A stretch of 64,000 nt of DNA from Pseudomonadota bacterium (GTDB lineage Bacteria; Pseudomonadota; Alphaproteobacteria; Acetobacterales; Acetobacteraceae), in contig JAKBAV010000002.1 of assembly GCA_021826225.1 (NCBI GenBank), forward strand, positions 32,483 through 96,482, given 5' to 3'. Below, piece by piece: positions 45,324 to 55,365 of the stretch. A program made the translations under genes and the position numbers. The notes under the pieces were generated by a model that was given only the letters and a program-made list of their open reading frames with translations, was not told the DNA's origin and did no database searches. Position 1 is the stretch's first letter. Every line of letters begins with the position of its first letter.

Positions 45324-46739
45324 TCAGAAGCCGAGGTCGAAAATCTTCCCGTCGAAATTACCGCCGAGCAGGTTATTCGCCTGCGCCAGCTTCTCCGGGG
45401 CCACGCCGCCGAGATAGCCATCGATCAGCCGCTGGTAATTGCTCACCAGCCCCTCGACATCCTGCGCCAGGCGCATGAACTCAAAACCCTCGGCATGCAC
45501 GCCCACCTGCTGGATGGGGATGTTGGAGTAATCCTGGCGCGGGATGGGCGGGAATTCCGGGCTGTCATAGGGCAGCCAGGTCGGCTCCATCGGCACTGGC
45601 GGCTCCTCGCCGGGCGCGAAGGGCGCCAGCGACCACAGCTCGAAGATGCAGGTCTCAGGTCCCGTTGGGCGAATGCGGTAGGCCGACATCGCCGTGAACA
45701 TCGGCAGCAGGAAATAATGCGGGAACATGAACTCCACCGCATTCACCGGATCGGACACGCAGACCGCGTTCAGATCCGGCACCTTCTCGCCCTTGGCCTG
45801 CAGCTGCTTGGAAATCTGGTCCTGGAGGATGCCGAACCAGGTCTGCACCGCAAGCTGCGGGTCTTCCGGCAGATCGACATCGAGCAGCCCGCGGGCAATC
45901 TCGATCTCCTTGGGATGCACCATGCCGGCCATGCCCTCGCTCAGCAGCTCGAGATGCCTGAACTGCGCCTTGATGTTCTCCCGCCCGCTCATATACGGGT
46001 TGGTCGGCAGGCCGACGCCGCCGGTTTCCGACATGTTATAGGCGTACATCGAGTTATACAGGCCCGGCACCACGCGCTGCAATTGCGGGTGCGTCTTCAT
46101 CACGTGATAGCCTTCCATGAAGGCCTCCATCGCGATCTTCCAATTGGCCGGCAGCTCTGTCGCAAACCACCATTCGGCGCGCAGATTGGCCAGGCCATGG
46201 GCTTCCAGCCGCTCGGCCACGGGGCCGAAGCTCGCGCGCAAAGCAGGCGCGTTATCGTCAAAGTTGATGAAGGCGCAACCGCCCCACAGCTCCACGCGGC
46301 AGGGCTTGAGGGCGAGATCCGCCTTGTCGAGCTGCTTCTCGCTGAATTTCTGCTTGCCGTAGACGAAGGTATTCTCACCCTCGATATTCCAGCGCCAGCC
46401 ATGGAACGGGCAGGTGAAGCCCTCATGCTCGCAGGAGCCATGCGCGCGACCCTCGGTAATCGGCACGCCGCGATGGCGGCAGGCATTATGATAGGCCTTG
46501 ATGCCCTCGGCGGCATGCATCACGATGACCGACTTGCCGAGGATCTTATACTCGATCCAGTCGCCGACATTGGGGATCTGCTCCAGCCGGCAGGCCATCT
46601 GCCACACATGCGGCCAGAGCTTCTCGACCTCGGCCTTGTAGAAGCTCTCATCGTAATAGCGCTGCGCCGGAATGCGTTCCGGATCGGTGATCCGGAAGGG
46701 GACTTCGCCCTGTGCTTCCACCTTCGTCATCAATGTCAT
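45324..46739 (-). CDS. Rieske aromatic-ring-hydroxylating oxygenase, alpha subunit (second of two)
   Basis: A 471-residue terminal oxygenase with Rieske ligands C87-R-H89 and C110-P-F-H113, and a mononuclear-iron region NWKIAMEAFMEGYHVMKTHPQ supplying two His. It differs clearly from the oxygenase at 18912 and is longer at the C-terminus. No ferredoxin or reductase is adjacent. The downstream NTF2-like gene lies beyond a terminator, so it is not certain that it acts as a beta subunit. The gap on its 5' side is shared with a divergent Crp-type regulator. Confidence 0.93.
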   Translation of the reverse strand: MTLMTKVEAQGEVPFRITDPERIPAQRYYDESFYKAEVEKLWPHVWQMACRLEQIPNVGDWIEYKILGKSVIVMHAAEGIKAYHNACRHRGVPITEGRAHGSCEHEGFTCPFHGWRWNIEGENTFVYGKQKFSEKQLDKADLALKPCRVELWGGCAFINFDDNAPALRASFGPVAERLEAHGLANLRAEWWFATELPANWKIAMEAFMEGYHVMKTHPQLQRVVPGLYNSMYAYNMSETGGVGLPTNPYMSGRENIKAQFRHLELLSEGMAGMVHPKEIEIARGLLDVDLPEDPQLAVQTWFGILQDQISKQLQAKGEKVPDLNAVCVSDPVNAVEFMFPHYFLLPMFTAMSAYRIRPTGPETCIFELWSLAPFAPGEEPPVPMEPTWLPYDSPEFPPIPRQDYSNIPIQQVGVHAEGFEFMRLAQDVEGLVSNYQRLIDGYLGGVAPEKLAQANNLLGGNFDGKIFDLGF

Positions 46740-47117
46740 TGCTTCTTCCCTCGATTACAGGTCTTGCTGTTACGTCTTACGCCGTTCAACCGCCGGAGCC
46801 TTCGTTTGCGCTGCCCGATCTGCTGCTGTTCAGCGGCGCCGGCTGCCCGCCGGCCACTTCACTCCCGGTACCGCTCAAAACCTCCGGCACGGTTGGTCCG
46901 CGCGCGGCAAAGGCTGAACAGCTTCTCAGCCCTTCTACGTCGTGTTTGCCGGTAACGCCACCCATATATGGGTGTCAAACTCCCGGATTCCGCCGCCATC
47001 GCCGCGCCGATGGCGGCGGCGAAATGCCCCATATTGCGGTCAACCCCATTTATGCATAGGCTCCCGCCCACAGGCCAAGCGTAACAAAAAGCAAGAATGC
47101 CTGGGGGAGAAGCGGTG
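46740..47117. other. 378-bp divergent regulatory gap
   Basis: Between the second Rieske gene (minus) and the Crp-type regulator (plus). It contains the perfect palindrome CACCCATATATGGGTG (46959-46974), and GGCTGA-N8-TCAGCC (46912-46931). No convincing gene is present. Confidence 0.5.
46959..46974. promoter_or_regulatory. Perfect 16-bp palindrome CACCCATATATGGGTG
   Basis: Self-complementary with no spacer, located 143 bp before the Crp-type gene and 220 bp before the Rieske gene start. Position and symmetry fit an operator. It does not match the classic Crp or Fnr consensus. Confidence 0.45.
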
Positions 47118-47834
47118 ATGGTACCGATCAGCCATACTAGGAATTTTTTCAGCGGCCTGCCGTCCGAATTCTGCGCGGCGCTGGATGATATCAGCACCGA
47201 ACACCGTGCCCCGGCCGGACAGGCGCTGCTGCGCGCCGGCGGCCAGTGCTCGCAGCTCTACCAGCTGCGCGCCGGCACGCTGGAATGCCGCATGGCGGAT
47301 GGGCGCGGCGGCGAGACCGTAACCGCCACCGTCACCTCAGGCGAATGGCTCGGCCTCGCGGAGGTGTTCAGCGGCCTGCCGGCCGCCGCCGATGTCATCG
47401 CCGTTACCCCCGTGCTGTTCCGCACCATCGCGGGCCGGGACTTCGAAGCCCTGGTCGGCCGCCATCCGCTGCTGACCGCCCGCCTGCTCCGGCTGTTCAG
47501 CCTCAGCGTCTCGGCCATCCACCAGCAGGCGCGCGACCACAACGCCCTGCCCCTGAAGGAGCGGCTCCTGCGCACCCTCTACATGCTCGCCTTCAGCCAT
47601 GGCAAAACCCTGCGCCAGCACCAGGGCATCCTCATCGAAATGCCGCAGGAGGAGCTGAGCCGCCGGCTCGCCGCCGCCCGCCAGACGCTTAACCGCCAGT
47701 TAAAGGTGCTGGAGCAGGAAGGGCTGATCCGGGTGAATTACGGCTCCATCACGGTGCTCGGGCTGCACCGCCTCGCCGAGCGTCAGCTCAACCCGGCCCG
47801 CAAGACGCTAGGGGTTGCGCCGGACGTGTCATAA
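47118..47834 (+). CDS. Crp/Fnr-family transcriptional regulator
   Basis: A 238-residue regulator. The N-terminal cyclic-nucleotide-binding-like beta-barrel (about 10-115) is followed by the long dimer helix (RLLRLFSLSVSAIHQQA) and a winged helix-turn-helix (IEMPQEELSRRLAAARQTLNRQLKVLEQEGLI, recognition segment SRRLAAARQTLNRQL). No Fnr-type Cys cluster is seen, so it is not an oxygen-sensing Fnr. ATG 47118 has GGAG about 8 bp upstream; ATG 47097 is possible. Its 3' end overlaps the convergent DUF2147 gene by 47 bp. It may control the divergent Rieske gene. Confidence 0.9.
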   Translation: MVPISHTRNFFSGLPSEFCAALDDISTEHRAPAGQALLRAGGQCSQLYQLRAGTLECRMADGRGGETVTATVTSGEWLGLAEVFSGLPAAADVIAVTPVLFRTIAGRDFEALVGRHPLLTARLLRLFSLSVSAIHQQARDHNALPLKERLLRTLYMLAFSHGKTLRQHQGILIEMPQEELSRRLAAARQTLNRQLKVLEQEGLIRVNYGSITVLGLHRLAERQLNPARKTLGVAPDVS

Positions 47835-48267
47835 TCTCGGAGCGGCCCAGCAGCGGCACGCCGACATAGCCGCGCACCCGTAGCGTGCCATCCGCGGCGA
47901 CATGCAGGATGGATCTATACGTGTTGCCCGTGGAGGGATCGTAAATCCATCCGCCCCGCCAGCCTCCCACGCCATCAGGAACAAAGCCGCCAAGTATGGT
48001 CAGGCCGCATAACGGCCGGGACCGCAGCGCCGGGCTGGGATTGTGGATATCGGTTTTCACCCGGCCCGCTTTGTCCAGCGGCGCCCGCAGCCATTCGATT
48101 CGCCCGCATAAATTCACGCCGCAGGCGGATATGTACACGCCGGCCTTGCCCGTCGCATCCAGCCACCAGCCTTGCGGCGTTTGCGCGGCCCAGCCGACAC
48201 CAGGCACCGCCAGGAACAAAGCCATGATCAGCGCCGCGCGGCGCCGGAAACAGAGAAAAACTTGCAT
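47788..48267 (-). CDS. DUF2147 secreted protein
   Basis: A 159-residue exported protein with a signal peptide ending near GVGWAA. The mature part shows the DUF2147 pattern: GWWLDATGKAGVYISACGVNLCGRIEWL, then GGWIYDPSTGNTYRSILHVAADGTLRVRGYVG. Two Cys in CGVNLC could form a disulfide. Members are small beta-barrel-like periplasmic proteins of unknown role. It is divergent from the FadL gene and overlaps the Crp gene end on the opposite strand. Confidence 0.85.
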   Translation of the reverse strand: MQVFLCFRRRAALIMALFLAVPGVGWAAQTPQGWWLDATGKAGVYISACGVNLCGRIEWLRAPLDKAGRVKTDIHNPSPALRSRPLCGLTILGGFVPDGVGGWRGGWIYDPSTGNTYRSILHVAADGTLRVRGYVGVPLLGRSEIMTRPAQPLASCGPG

Positions 48268-48376
48268 TTCACCCCTTTTTGGTATTTAACCTACCCAATA
48301 CGTCAGACAACAGACCTAAACAACAACCTGCGGCCATAAAAACAACCGGCCCAGGCGTCATATAGGAGGACACACC

Positions 48377-49696
48377 ATGAATGGAATAAAAGCTCTCAGA
48401 GCCCCTTTGCTCGCGGCGGCGGCCGGTCTCGGCGGTACCCTGGCCTGGGGCCTGCCCGCTTATGCCAGCGGCTTCGGCCTGCGCGAGGGTTCGGCCGACT
48501 GGCTCGGCACCGCCTTCTCCGGTAACCAGGCCAAGGCCTATGATGCCTCGACCGCCTGGAGCAACCCGGCCGGCATGGCCTTGCTCGATCATGACGAGGT
48601 CGATGGCGCGGTGAGCATGATTGCCCCTTCCACCAAATTCTCGGGCTACGCCACCAACCCGCTCACCGGCACCACCACCACGGGCGGGCCAGGCGGCAAC
48701 GCCGTTGCCCCCGCCGCCACCGGCGCGCTGTTCGGCGTCATGGTACTTTCCCCCGACCTGCGGCTGGGCTTTTCCGTCACCTCGCCCTTCGGCGAGCGCG
48801 TGGCCTATCCCAGCGACTTCGTGGGGCGCTATCAGAGCCTCGTCTCCAATATCACCGACATTAATTACGGCATTGCTCTGTCCTATAAAATCAACGACCA
48901 TCTCTCGATCGGCGGCGGCCCGGATTTCGACTACTTCCAGGCCCGGCTCACGCAGAACCTGAACATCCCCACTCTGAGCGCGTTGACCGGCCAGAGCCCC
49001 GTCGCCGATATTCACGGCAACAGCCTGGGCATCGGCTATAATCTCGGCGTGCTCTACCAGATCGACGATGCCACCCGCATCGGCTTCGACTATCATTCGC
49101 GCATCCGCCACAACATCCACGGCGCCCAGACCCTCTCCATCCCCGCCATCTATTCGCTCTACAGCCCCGGCACGGTCGCCCTGCTGAACCAGGCCAATAG
49201 CGGCGCCACCACCAGCATCACCCTGCCGGACAGCGCGGGCCTTGCCATCTACCACCAGATCACCCCGGCCTGGGCCGTAATGGGCAGCGTGGAATGGACC
49301 GACTGGTCGCTCTTCAAAACCCTCGCGGTCACCGCCACCAACGGTTCGGGCGGCACGGTCATCCACGAGAACTGGCGCAACACCTGGTTCGCCGGCATCG
49401 GCACGAATTATTACGTCACCGACCGGCTGATGCTGCAAGGCGGCATCGCCTTCGATCAGTCGCCGGTCACCACCGCCAACCGCACCACCCGCGTGCCCGA
49501 CGCTGACCATTACGATGTGGGAATCGGCGCGCAATATCAGCTACTGCGTAATGCGCGGCTCGAGTTGGCCTACGGACACATCTTCAGCCATGGCGGTGGC
49601 ATCAATAATTCGGCCTCTCCCGCCGCCGGCACCATCAAGGGCCGCTACGCGGACTCTGATAACTCCGTGACAGCCGGGCTGAACATGACCTTCTAA
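48377..49696 (+). CDS. FadL/OmpP1-family outer-membrane transporter
   Basis: A 439-residue outer-membrane barrel for long-chain fatty acids or other hydrophobic compounds. Signal peptide ends near AYA (30). The conserved N-terminal hatch region SGFGLREGSADWLGTAFSGN leads into TAWSNPAGMA, the NPA motif of FadL. It ends with the terminal Phe (GLNMTF) expected of outer-membrane barrels. AGGAGGA lies 6 bp before the start, a very strong ribosome site. It precedes the beta-oxidation genes on the same strand and probably feeds them. Confidence 0.93.
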   Translation: MNGIKALRAPLLAAAAGLGGTLAWGLPAYASGFGLREGSADWLGTAFSGNQAKAYDASTAWSNPAGMALLDHDEVDGAVSMIAPSTKFSGYATNPLTGTTTTGGPGGNAVAPAATGALFGVMVLSPDLRLGFSVTSPFGERVAYPSDFVGRYQSLVSNITDINYGIALSYKINDHLSIGGGPDFDYFQARLTQNLNIPTLSALTGQSPVADIHGNSLGIGYNLGVLYQIDDATRIGFDYHSRIRHNIHGAQTLSIPAIYSLYSPGTVALLNQANSGATTSITLPDSAGLAIYHQITPAWAVMGSVEWTDWSLFKTLAVTATNGSGGTVIHENWRNTWFAGIGTNYYVTDRLMLQGGIAFDQSPVTTANRTTRVPDADHYDVGIGAQYQLLRNARLELAYGHIFSHGGGINNSASPAAGTIKGRYADSDNSVTAGLNMTF

Positions 49697-49736
49697 CCCC
49701 CTTGCCTCGCGCTGTAATTTCGTCAGGAATGCCGTC

Positions 49737-50147
49737 ATGACTCACCAGGACCCATTCTTCACCGTCACCCAGCTCGCCGCCGAGCTGGGTATAACCGTGC
49801 GGACGCTGCATTTTTATGAGGCGCAAGGCCTGATCTCGCCGCAGCGCGCGGGCAATACCCGTGTTTACACAGCACGCGACCGCGGCCGCATGATCCTCAT
49901 CCTGCGCGGCAAGCGGCTCGGTTTCTCGATCCGCGAGATCCGCGAATATCTCGAACTCTACGACATGGACCCGACCCATGAGACACAGACGAAAGCGCTG
50001 CTGAAATCGGTGCGCGCACGCATCCACCTTCTGGCCGAGCAGCAGGCCGCGCTGACCCAGACATTATCTGAACTGCAGGATATCGAGCAGCAGGCCGAAG
50101 CCGCGCTGCGGACCATGCAAATGGCATCAACCGGGAGATCAACGTGA
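49737..50147 (+). CDS. MerR-family transcriptional regulator
   Basis: A 136-residue regulator with the MerR winged helix at its N-terminus (FTVTQLAAELGITVRTLHFYEAQGLISP, about 8-35), then a long dimer coiled-coil. No metal-binding Cys pair is present, so it probably senses a metabolite such as an acyl-CoA, as in LiuR-like regulators. Its stop overlaps the GTG start of the thiolase gene, so it probably regulates this beta-oxidation operon, which begins 41 bp after the FadL stop. Confidence 0.9.
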   Translation: MTHQDPFFTVTQLAAELGITVRTLHFYEAQGLISPQRAGNTRVYTARDRGRMILILRGKRLGFSIREIREYLELYDMDPTHETQTKALLKSVRARIHLLAEQQAALTQTLSELQDIEQQAEAALRTMQMASTGRST

Positions 50148-51280
50148 AACAAGCCGTCATCGCGGGCTATGTCCGCTCACCCTTCACCCTGGCCGGCAAG
50201 GGCGCCCTCGCCCATACCCGGCCCGATGATCTCTGCGCCGCCGTGGTCTCCGCCCTGGCCACGCGCAGCGGCGTAAAGCCCGGGGATATCGAGGCGCTCA
50301 TTCTCGGCTGCGCCTTTCCCGAGGCCGAGCAGGGCCTCAACGTCGCGCGGCTCGTCGCCCTGCTGGCCGGCCTGCCGCAATCCGTCGCCGGCTATACCAT
50401 CAACCAGTTCTGCGGCTCGTCGATGCAGGCCATCCACAGCGCCGCCGGCCATATCGCCACCGGCGCCGGGGAGGTTTTCATCGCCGGCGGCGTTGAGAGC
50501 ATGACGCGCGTGCCGCTGCCCGGCTACAACATCCTGCCCAATCCCAAACTCCACGCGGCTGTGCCCGGTGCCTATATGGGCATGGGCGAGACCGCCGAGA
50601 ATGTCGCGCGCAAATGGAATATTGCGCGCGGCGCGCAGGACGAATTCGCGCTTCGCAGCCAGGCCCGCGCCGCCGCGGCGCAGGCCGCCGGATATTTCGC
50701 GGATGAAATCGTGCCGATTCAAACCCGCAACGGCATCGTGGACCAGGATGGCTGCCCGCGCCCCGGCTCCACCGCCGAGGCCCTGGCCGGGTTGAAGCCG
50801 GTATTCGATGCCGCCGGCAGCGTCACCGCCGCCACCTCCTCCCCGCTGACAGATGGCGCCACCGCCGTGCTGGTGTGCAGCGCCGATTACGCCGCCGCGC
50901 ATGGCCTGAAGCCGCTCGCCCGCATCGTGAGCACGGCCAGCGCCGGCTGCGCCCCGGAAATCATGGGCATCGGCCCCGTTGCCGCCACGCGCAAGGCACT
51001 CGCCCGCGCCGGGCTGGAAATTTCCGCCATGGATGTCGTCGAGCTCAACGAAGCCTTCGCGTCGCAATCCATCGCCTGCATCCAGGAGCTGGGGATTCGC
51101 GCGGAAACCCTCAACATCGATGGCGGTGCCATCGCGCTCGGCCATCCGCTCGGCGCCACCGGTGCGCGGCTCGTCGGCAAGGCCGCGAGCCTGCTCCAGC
51201 GCACGGGCGGCCGCTACGCGCTCGCCACGCAATGCATCGGCGGCGGGCAGGGCATCGCCACCATTCTGGAGCGCGTCTGA
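50144..51280 (+). CDS. fadA: Thiolase (acetyl-CoA C-acyltransferase)
   Basis: A 378-residue thiolase for the last step of beta-oxidation. The nucleophile C90 is in NQFCGSSMQAI; GHPLGATGARL carries the catalytic His; CIGGGQG near the C-terminus carries the second Cys. The start is GTG at 50144, overlapping the MerR stop (GTGA), with GGGAG upstream. Its TGA overlaps the ATG of the next gene, giving a tight fadA-HAD/ECH pair. Confidence 0.94.
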   Translation: MKQAVIAGYVRSPFTLAGKGALAHTRPDDLCAAVVSALATRSGVKPGDIEALILGCAFPEAEQGLNVARLVALLAGLPQSVAGYTINQFCGSSMQAIHSAAGHIATGAGEVFIAGGVESMTRVPLPGYNILPNPKLHAAVPGAYMGMGETAENVARKWNIARGAQDEFALRSQARAAAAQAAGYFADEIVPIQTRNGIVDQDGCPRPGSTAEALAGLKPVFDAAGSVTAATSSPLTDGATAVLVCSADYAAAHGLKPLARIVSTASAGCAPEIMGIGPVAATRKALARAGLEISAMDVVELNEAFASQSIACIQELGIRAETLNIDGGAIALGHPLGATGARLVGKAASLLQRTGGRYALATQCIGGGQGIATILERV

Positions 51281-53577
51281 TGGGCCCGATCCGTCAAGCC
51301 GCCGTCATCGGTGCCGGCACCATGGGGGCCGCCATCGCCGCGCATTTCTGCAATGCGGGCATCCCCGTTCTGCTGCTCGACATCGTGCCCCCAGGTGCTG
51401 CCAGCCGTAACGAGCTGGCCGAAAGCGCTGTTGCCCGGATGCTGAAGACCGAGCCCGCCCCGTTCATGTCGAAGGCCGCCGCCCGGCTGCTGACTCCTGG
51501 CAACATCGAAGACGATCTCGCCAAACTCTCCGGCTGCGACTGGATCGTCGAGGCCATTATCGAGCGCCTCGATCTCAAACAGGCGCTCTACCGTAAAATT
51601 GAAACCGTGCGCCGCCCGGGCTGCGCCATCTCCTCCAACACCTCGACCATTCCGCTGGCCAAACTCGTGGAAGGCATGGGCGAGGCTTTCGCGCGCGACT
51701 TCCTCATCACCCATTTCTTCAACCCGCCGCGCTACATGCGGCTGCTGGAACTCGTCACCGGCCCGGCCACCGATCCCGCTCTGGCGGCGCGCATCGAACA
51801 GGCCGCCGACATCCAGCTCGGCAAATCGGTTGTCAAGCCCAAAGATTCCCCCGGCTTCATCGCCAACCGCCTCGGCGTGTACTGGCTCATGCTGGGTGTC
51901 ATCGAAGCCATGGCGGCGGGGCTGAGCATCGAAGATGCCGATGCGGTGATGAGCAGCCCCATGGGCATTCCCAAGACCGGCGTATTCGGCCTCATCGACC
52001 TCGTCGGGCTCGACCTCATGCCCCATATCACGGCCAGCCTCGCAGCCTCACTGCCCGCGGCCGATGCCTTCCACGCCGCCAATCGCGATCTGCCACTGAT
52101 TCGGAACATGATCGCGCAGGGCAATACCGGCCGCAAAGGCAAAGGCGGCTTCTACCGCAAAATTGCGGCGCAGCGCGAAGCCATGGACCTGGCCACCGGC
52201 GCCTACCGGCCCTTGCGAAAATCCGGCATCGCCGAAGCCGGCTTCAAAAACCTGCGCGCGCTGCTCGAGCGTGACACAAAACCTGCGCGCTATGCCTGGC
52301 GCGTGCTCGGCCCCACCCTGAGCTACGCCACCAGCCTGGTCGGCGATGCGGCGGCGCAGATCACCGCCATCGATGCCGCCATGCGCCTCGGCTATAACTG
52401 GCGCTATGGTCCGTTTGAGCTGATCGACCAGATCGGCGCCGGCTGGCTCGCGGACAGGCTACAGGCCGATGGCTTCGCCGTGCCGCCGTTTTTAACCGCC
52501 GCCCGGGATAAAAAATTCTACCGTGTCCAGGCTGGCACACAGGAATATCTGAGCGCCGATGGCAGCTATCAGCCCCTCACCCGTCCGCCGGGCGTGCTCC
52601 TGCTTGAAGACATCAAGCGCGTGCAAAAACCCGTGCTGAAAAACGCCTCCGCCGCCGTGTGGGATATCGGCGACGGCGTGTTGTGCTTCGAATACACTTC
52701 CAAAAGCAACTCGCTCGATGCGCAGAATCTCGACCTCCTCAGCCAGACCATCGACCGCCAGCCCAAGGCGCTCGTCATCTATAACGAGGGGCAGAATTTC
52801 TCCGCCGGCGCCAATCTCGGCCTTGGCCTGTTCGCCGCCAATATCGCCGCCTGGGGGGAGATCGAAAAACTCGTCGCCGCCGGGCATTCAATCTACAAAA
52901 AACTGAAATACGCCAGCTTTCCCAGCGTCGCCGCGCCGTTCGGCATGGCGCTTGGCGGCGGCTGCGAGATCCTGCTCCACAGCTCGGCCGTGCAGGCCCA
53001 TGCCGAAGCCTATATCGGCCTGGTGGAATGCGGCGTCGGCCTCGTCCCGGCCTGGGGCGGCTGCTCGGAAATGCTCGCGCGCTGGGCCGCGGCACCGAAA
53101 ATGCCGCACGGCCCGATGCCCGCCGCCGCCCGGGTTTTCGAGATCGTCAGCACCGCCACGGTTTCCAAATCCGCAGCGGAAGCCCGTGAATTTATGTTCC
53201 TGCGCGGCACTGACGGCATCACCATGAACCGCGACCGCCTCCTCGCCGACGCCAAGACCCGCGCCCTCGCCTTGGTGGAAAACTACCAGCCCCCGGCCAC
53301 GCCCGTCTACCATCTTCCCGGCCCTTCCGGCCGTGTCGCCCTGAACATCGCCGCCGAGGATTTCCGCCGCAAAGGCATCGCCACGCCCTATGACATGGTG
53401 GTGGCCAACGAGCTCGCGGGCGTGCTCTCGGGCGGCGCTGCCGATATCATCGATGAGGTCACGGAGCAGGACATACTGGCCCTGGAACGCGCCGCCTTCC
53501 TGCGCCTCATCCGCAACCCGGGCACGCTGGCGCGCATCGAAACGATGCTGACCACCGGCAAACCCCTGCGCAATTAG
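51280..53577 (+). CDS. Bifunctional 3-hydroxyacyl-CoA dehydrogenase / enoyl-CoA hydratase
   Basis: A 765-residue fusion. The dehydrogenase part comes first: GAGTMG at 11-16 for NAD, and ITHFFNPPRYMRLLELV holding the catalytic His. The C-terminal dehydrogenase domain is followed by a crotonase fold from about 460 (FEYTSKSNSLDAQ; GGGCEILLHSS; GLVECGVGLVPAWGG). The order is dehydrogenase then hydratase, the reverse of E. coli FadB, and matches FadN/FadJ-like alphaproteobacterial enzymes. ATG 51280 overlaps the thiolase stop. An in-frame extension upstream to 50875 lies inside the thiolase and is not used. Confidence 0.93.
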   Translation: MGPIRQAAVIGAGTMGAAIAAHFCNAGIPVLLLDIVPPGAASRNELAESAVARMLKTEPAPFMSKAAARLLTPGNIEDDLAKLSGCDWIVEAIIERLDLKQALYRKIETVRRPGCAISSNTSTIPLAKLVEGMGEAFARDFLITHFFNPPRYMRLLELVTGPATDPALAARIEQAADIQLGKSVVKPKDSPGFIANRLGVYWLMLGVIEAMAAGLSIEDADAVMSSPMGIPKTGVFGLIDLVGLDLMPHITASLAASLPAADAFHAANRDLPLIRNMIAQGNTGRKGKGGFYRKIAAQREAMDLATGAYRPLRKSGIAEAGFKNLRALLERDTKPARYAWRVLGPTLSYATSLVGDAAAQITAIDAAMRLGYNWRYGPFELIDQIGAGWLADRLQADGFAVPPFLTAARDKKFYRVQAGTQEYLSADGSYQPLTRPPGVLLLEDIKRVQKPVLKNASAAVWDIGDGVLCFEYTSKSNSLDAQNLDLLSQTIDRQPKALVIYNEGQNFSAGANLGLGLFAANIAAWGEIEKLVAAGHSIYKKLKYASFPSVAAPFGMALGGGCEILLHSSAVQAHAEAYIGLVECGVGLVPAWGGCSEMLARWAAAPKMPHGPMPAAARVFEIVSTATVSKSAAEAREFMFLRGTDGITMNRDRLLADAKTRALALVENYQPPATPVYHLPGPSGRVALNIAAEDFRRKGIATPYDMVVANELAGVLSGGAADIIDEVTEQDILALERAAFLRLIRNPGTLARIETMLTTGKPLRN

Positions 53578-53587
53578 GGATCAGAAC

Positions 53588-55363
<1,776 letters not shown>

Positions 55364-55365
55364 CC

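Noticed and set aside
45306..46955. Plus-strand open frame of 549 codons
   Set aside because: Antisense to the second Rieske gene and crossing its terminator.
50875..51279. N-terminal extension of the HAD/ECH protein
   Set aside because: It overlaps the end of the thiolase gene in another frame; the conserved NAD motif begins just after ATG 51280.
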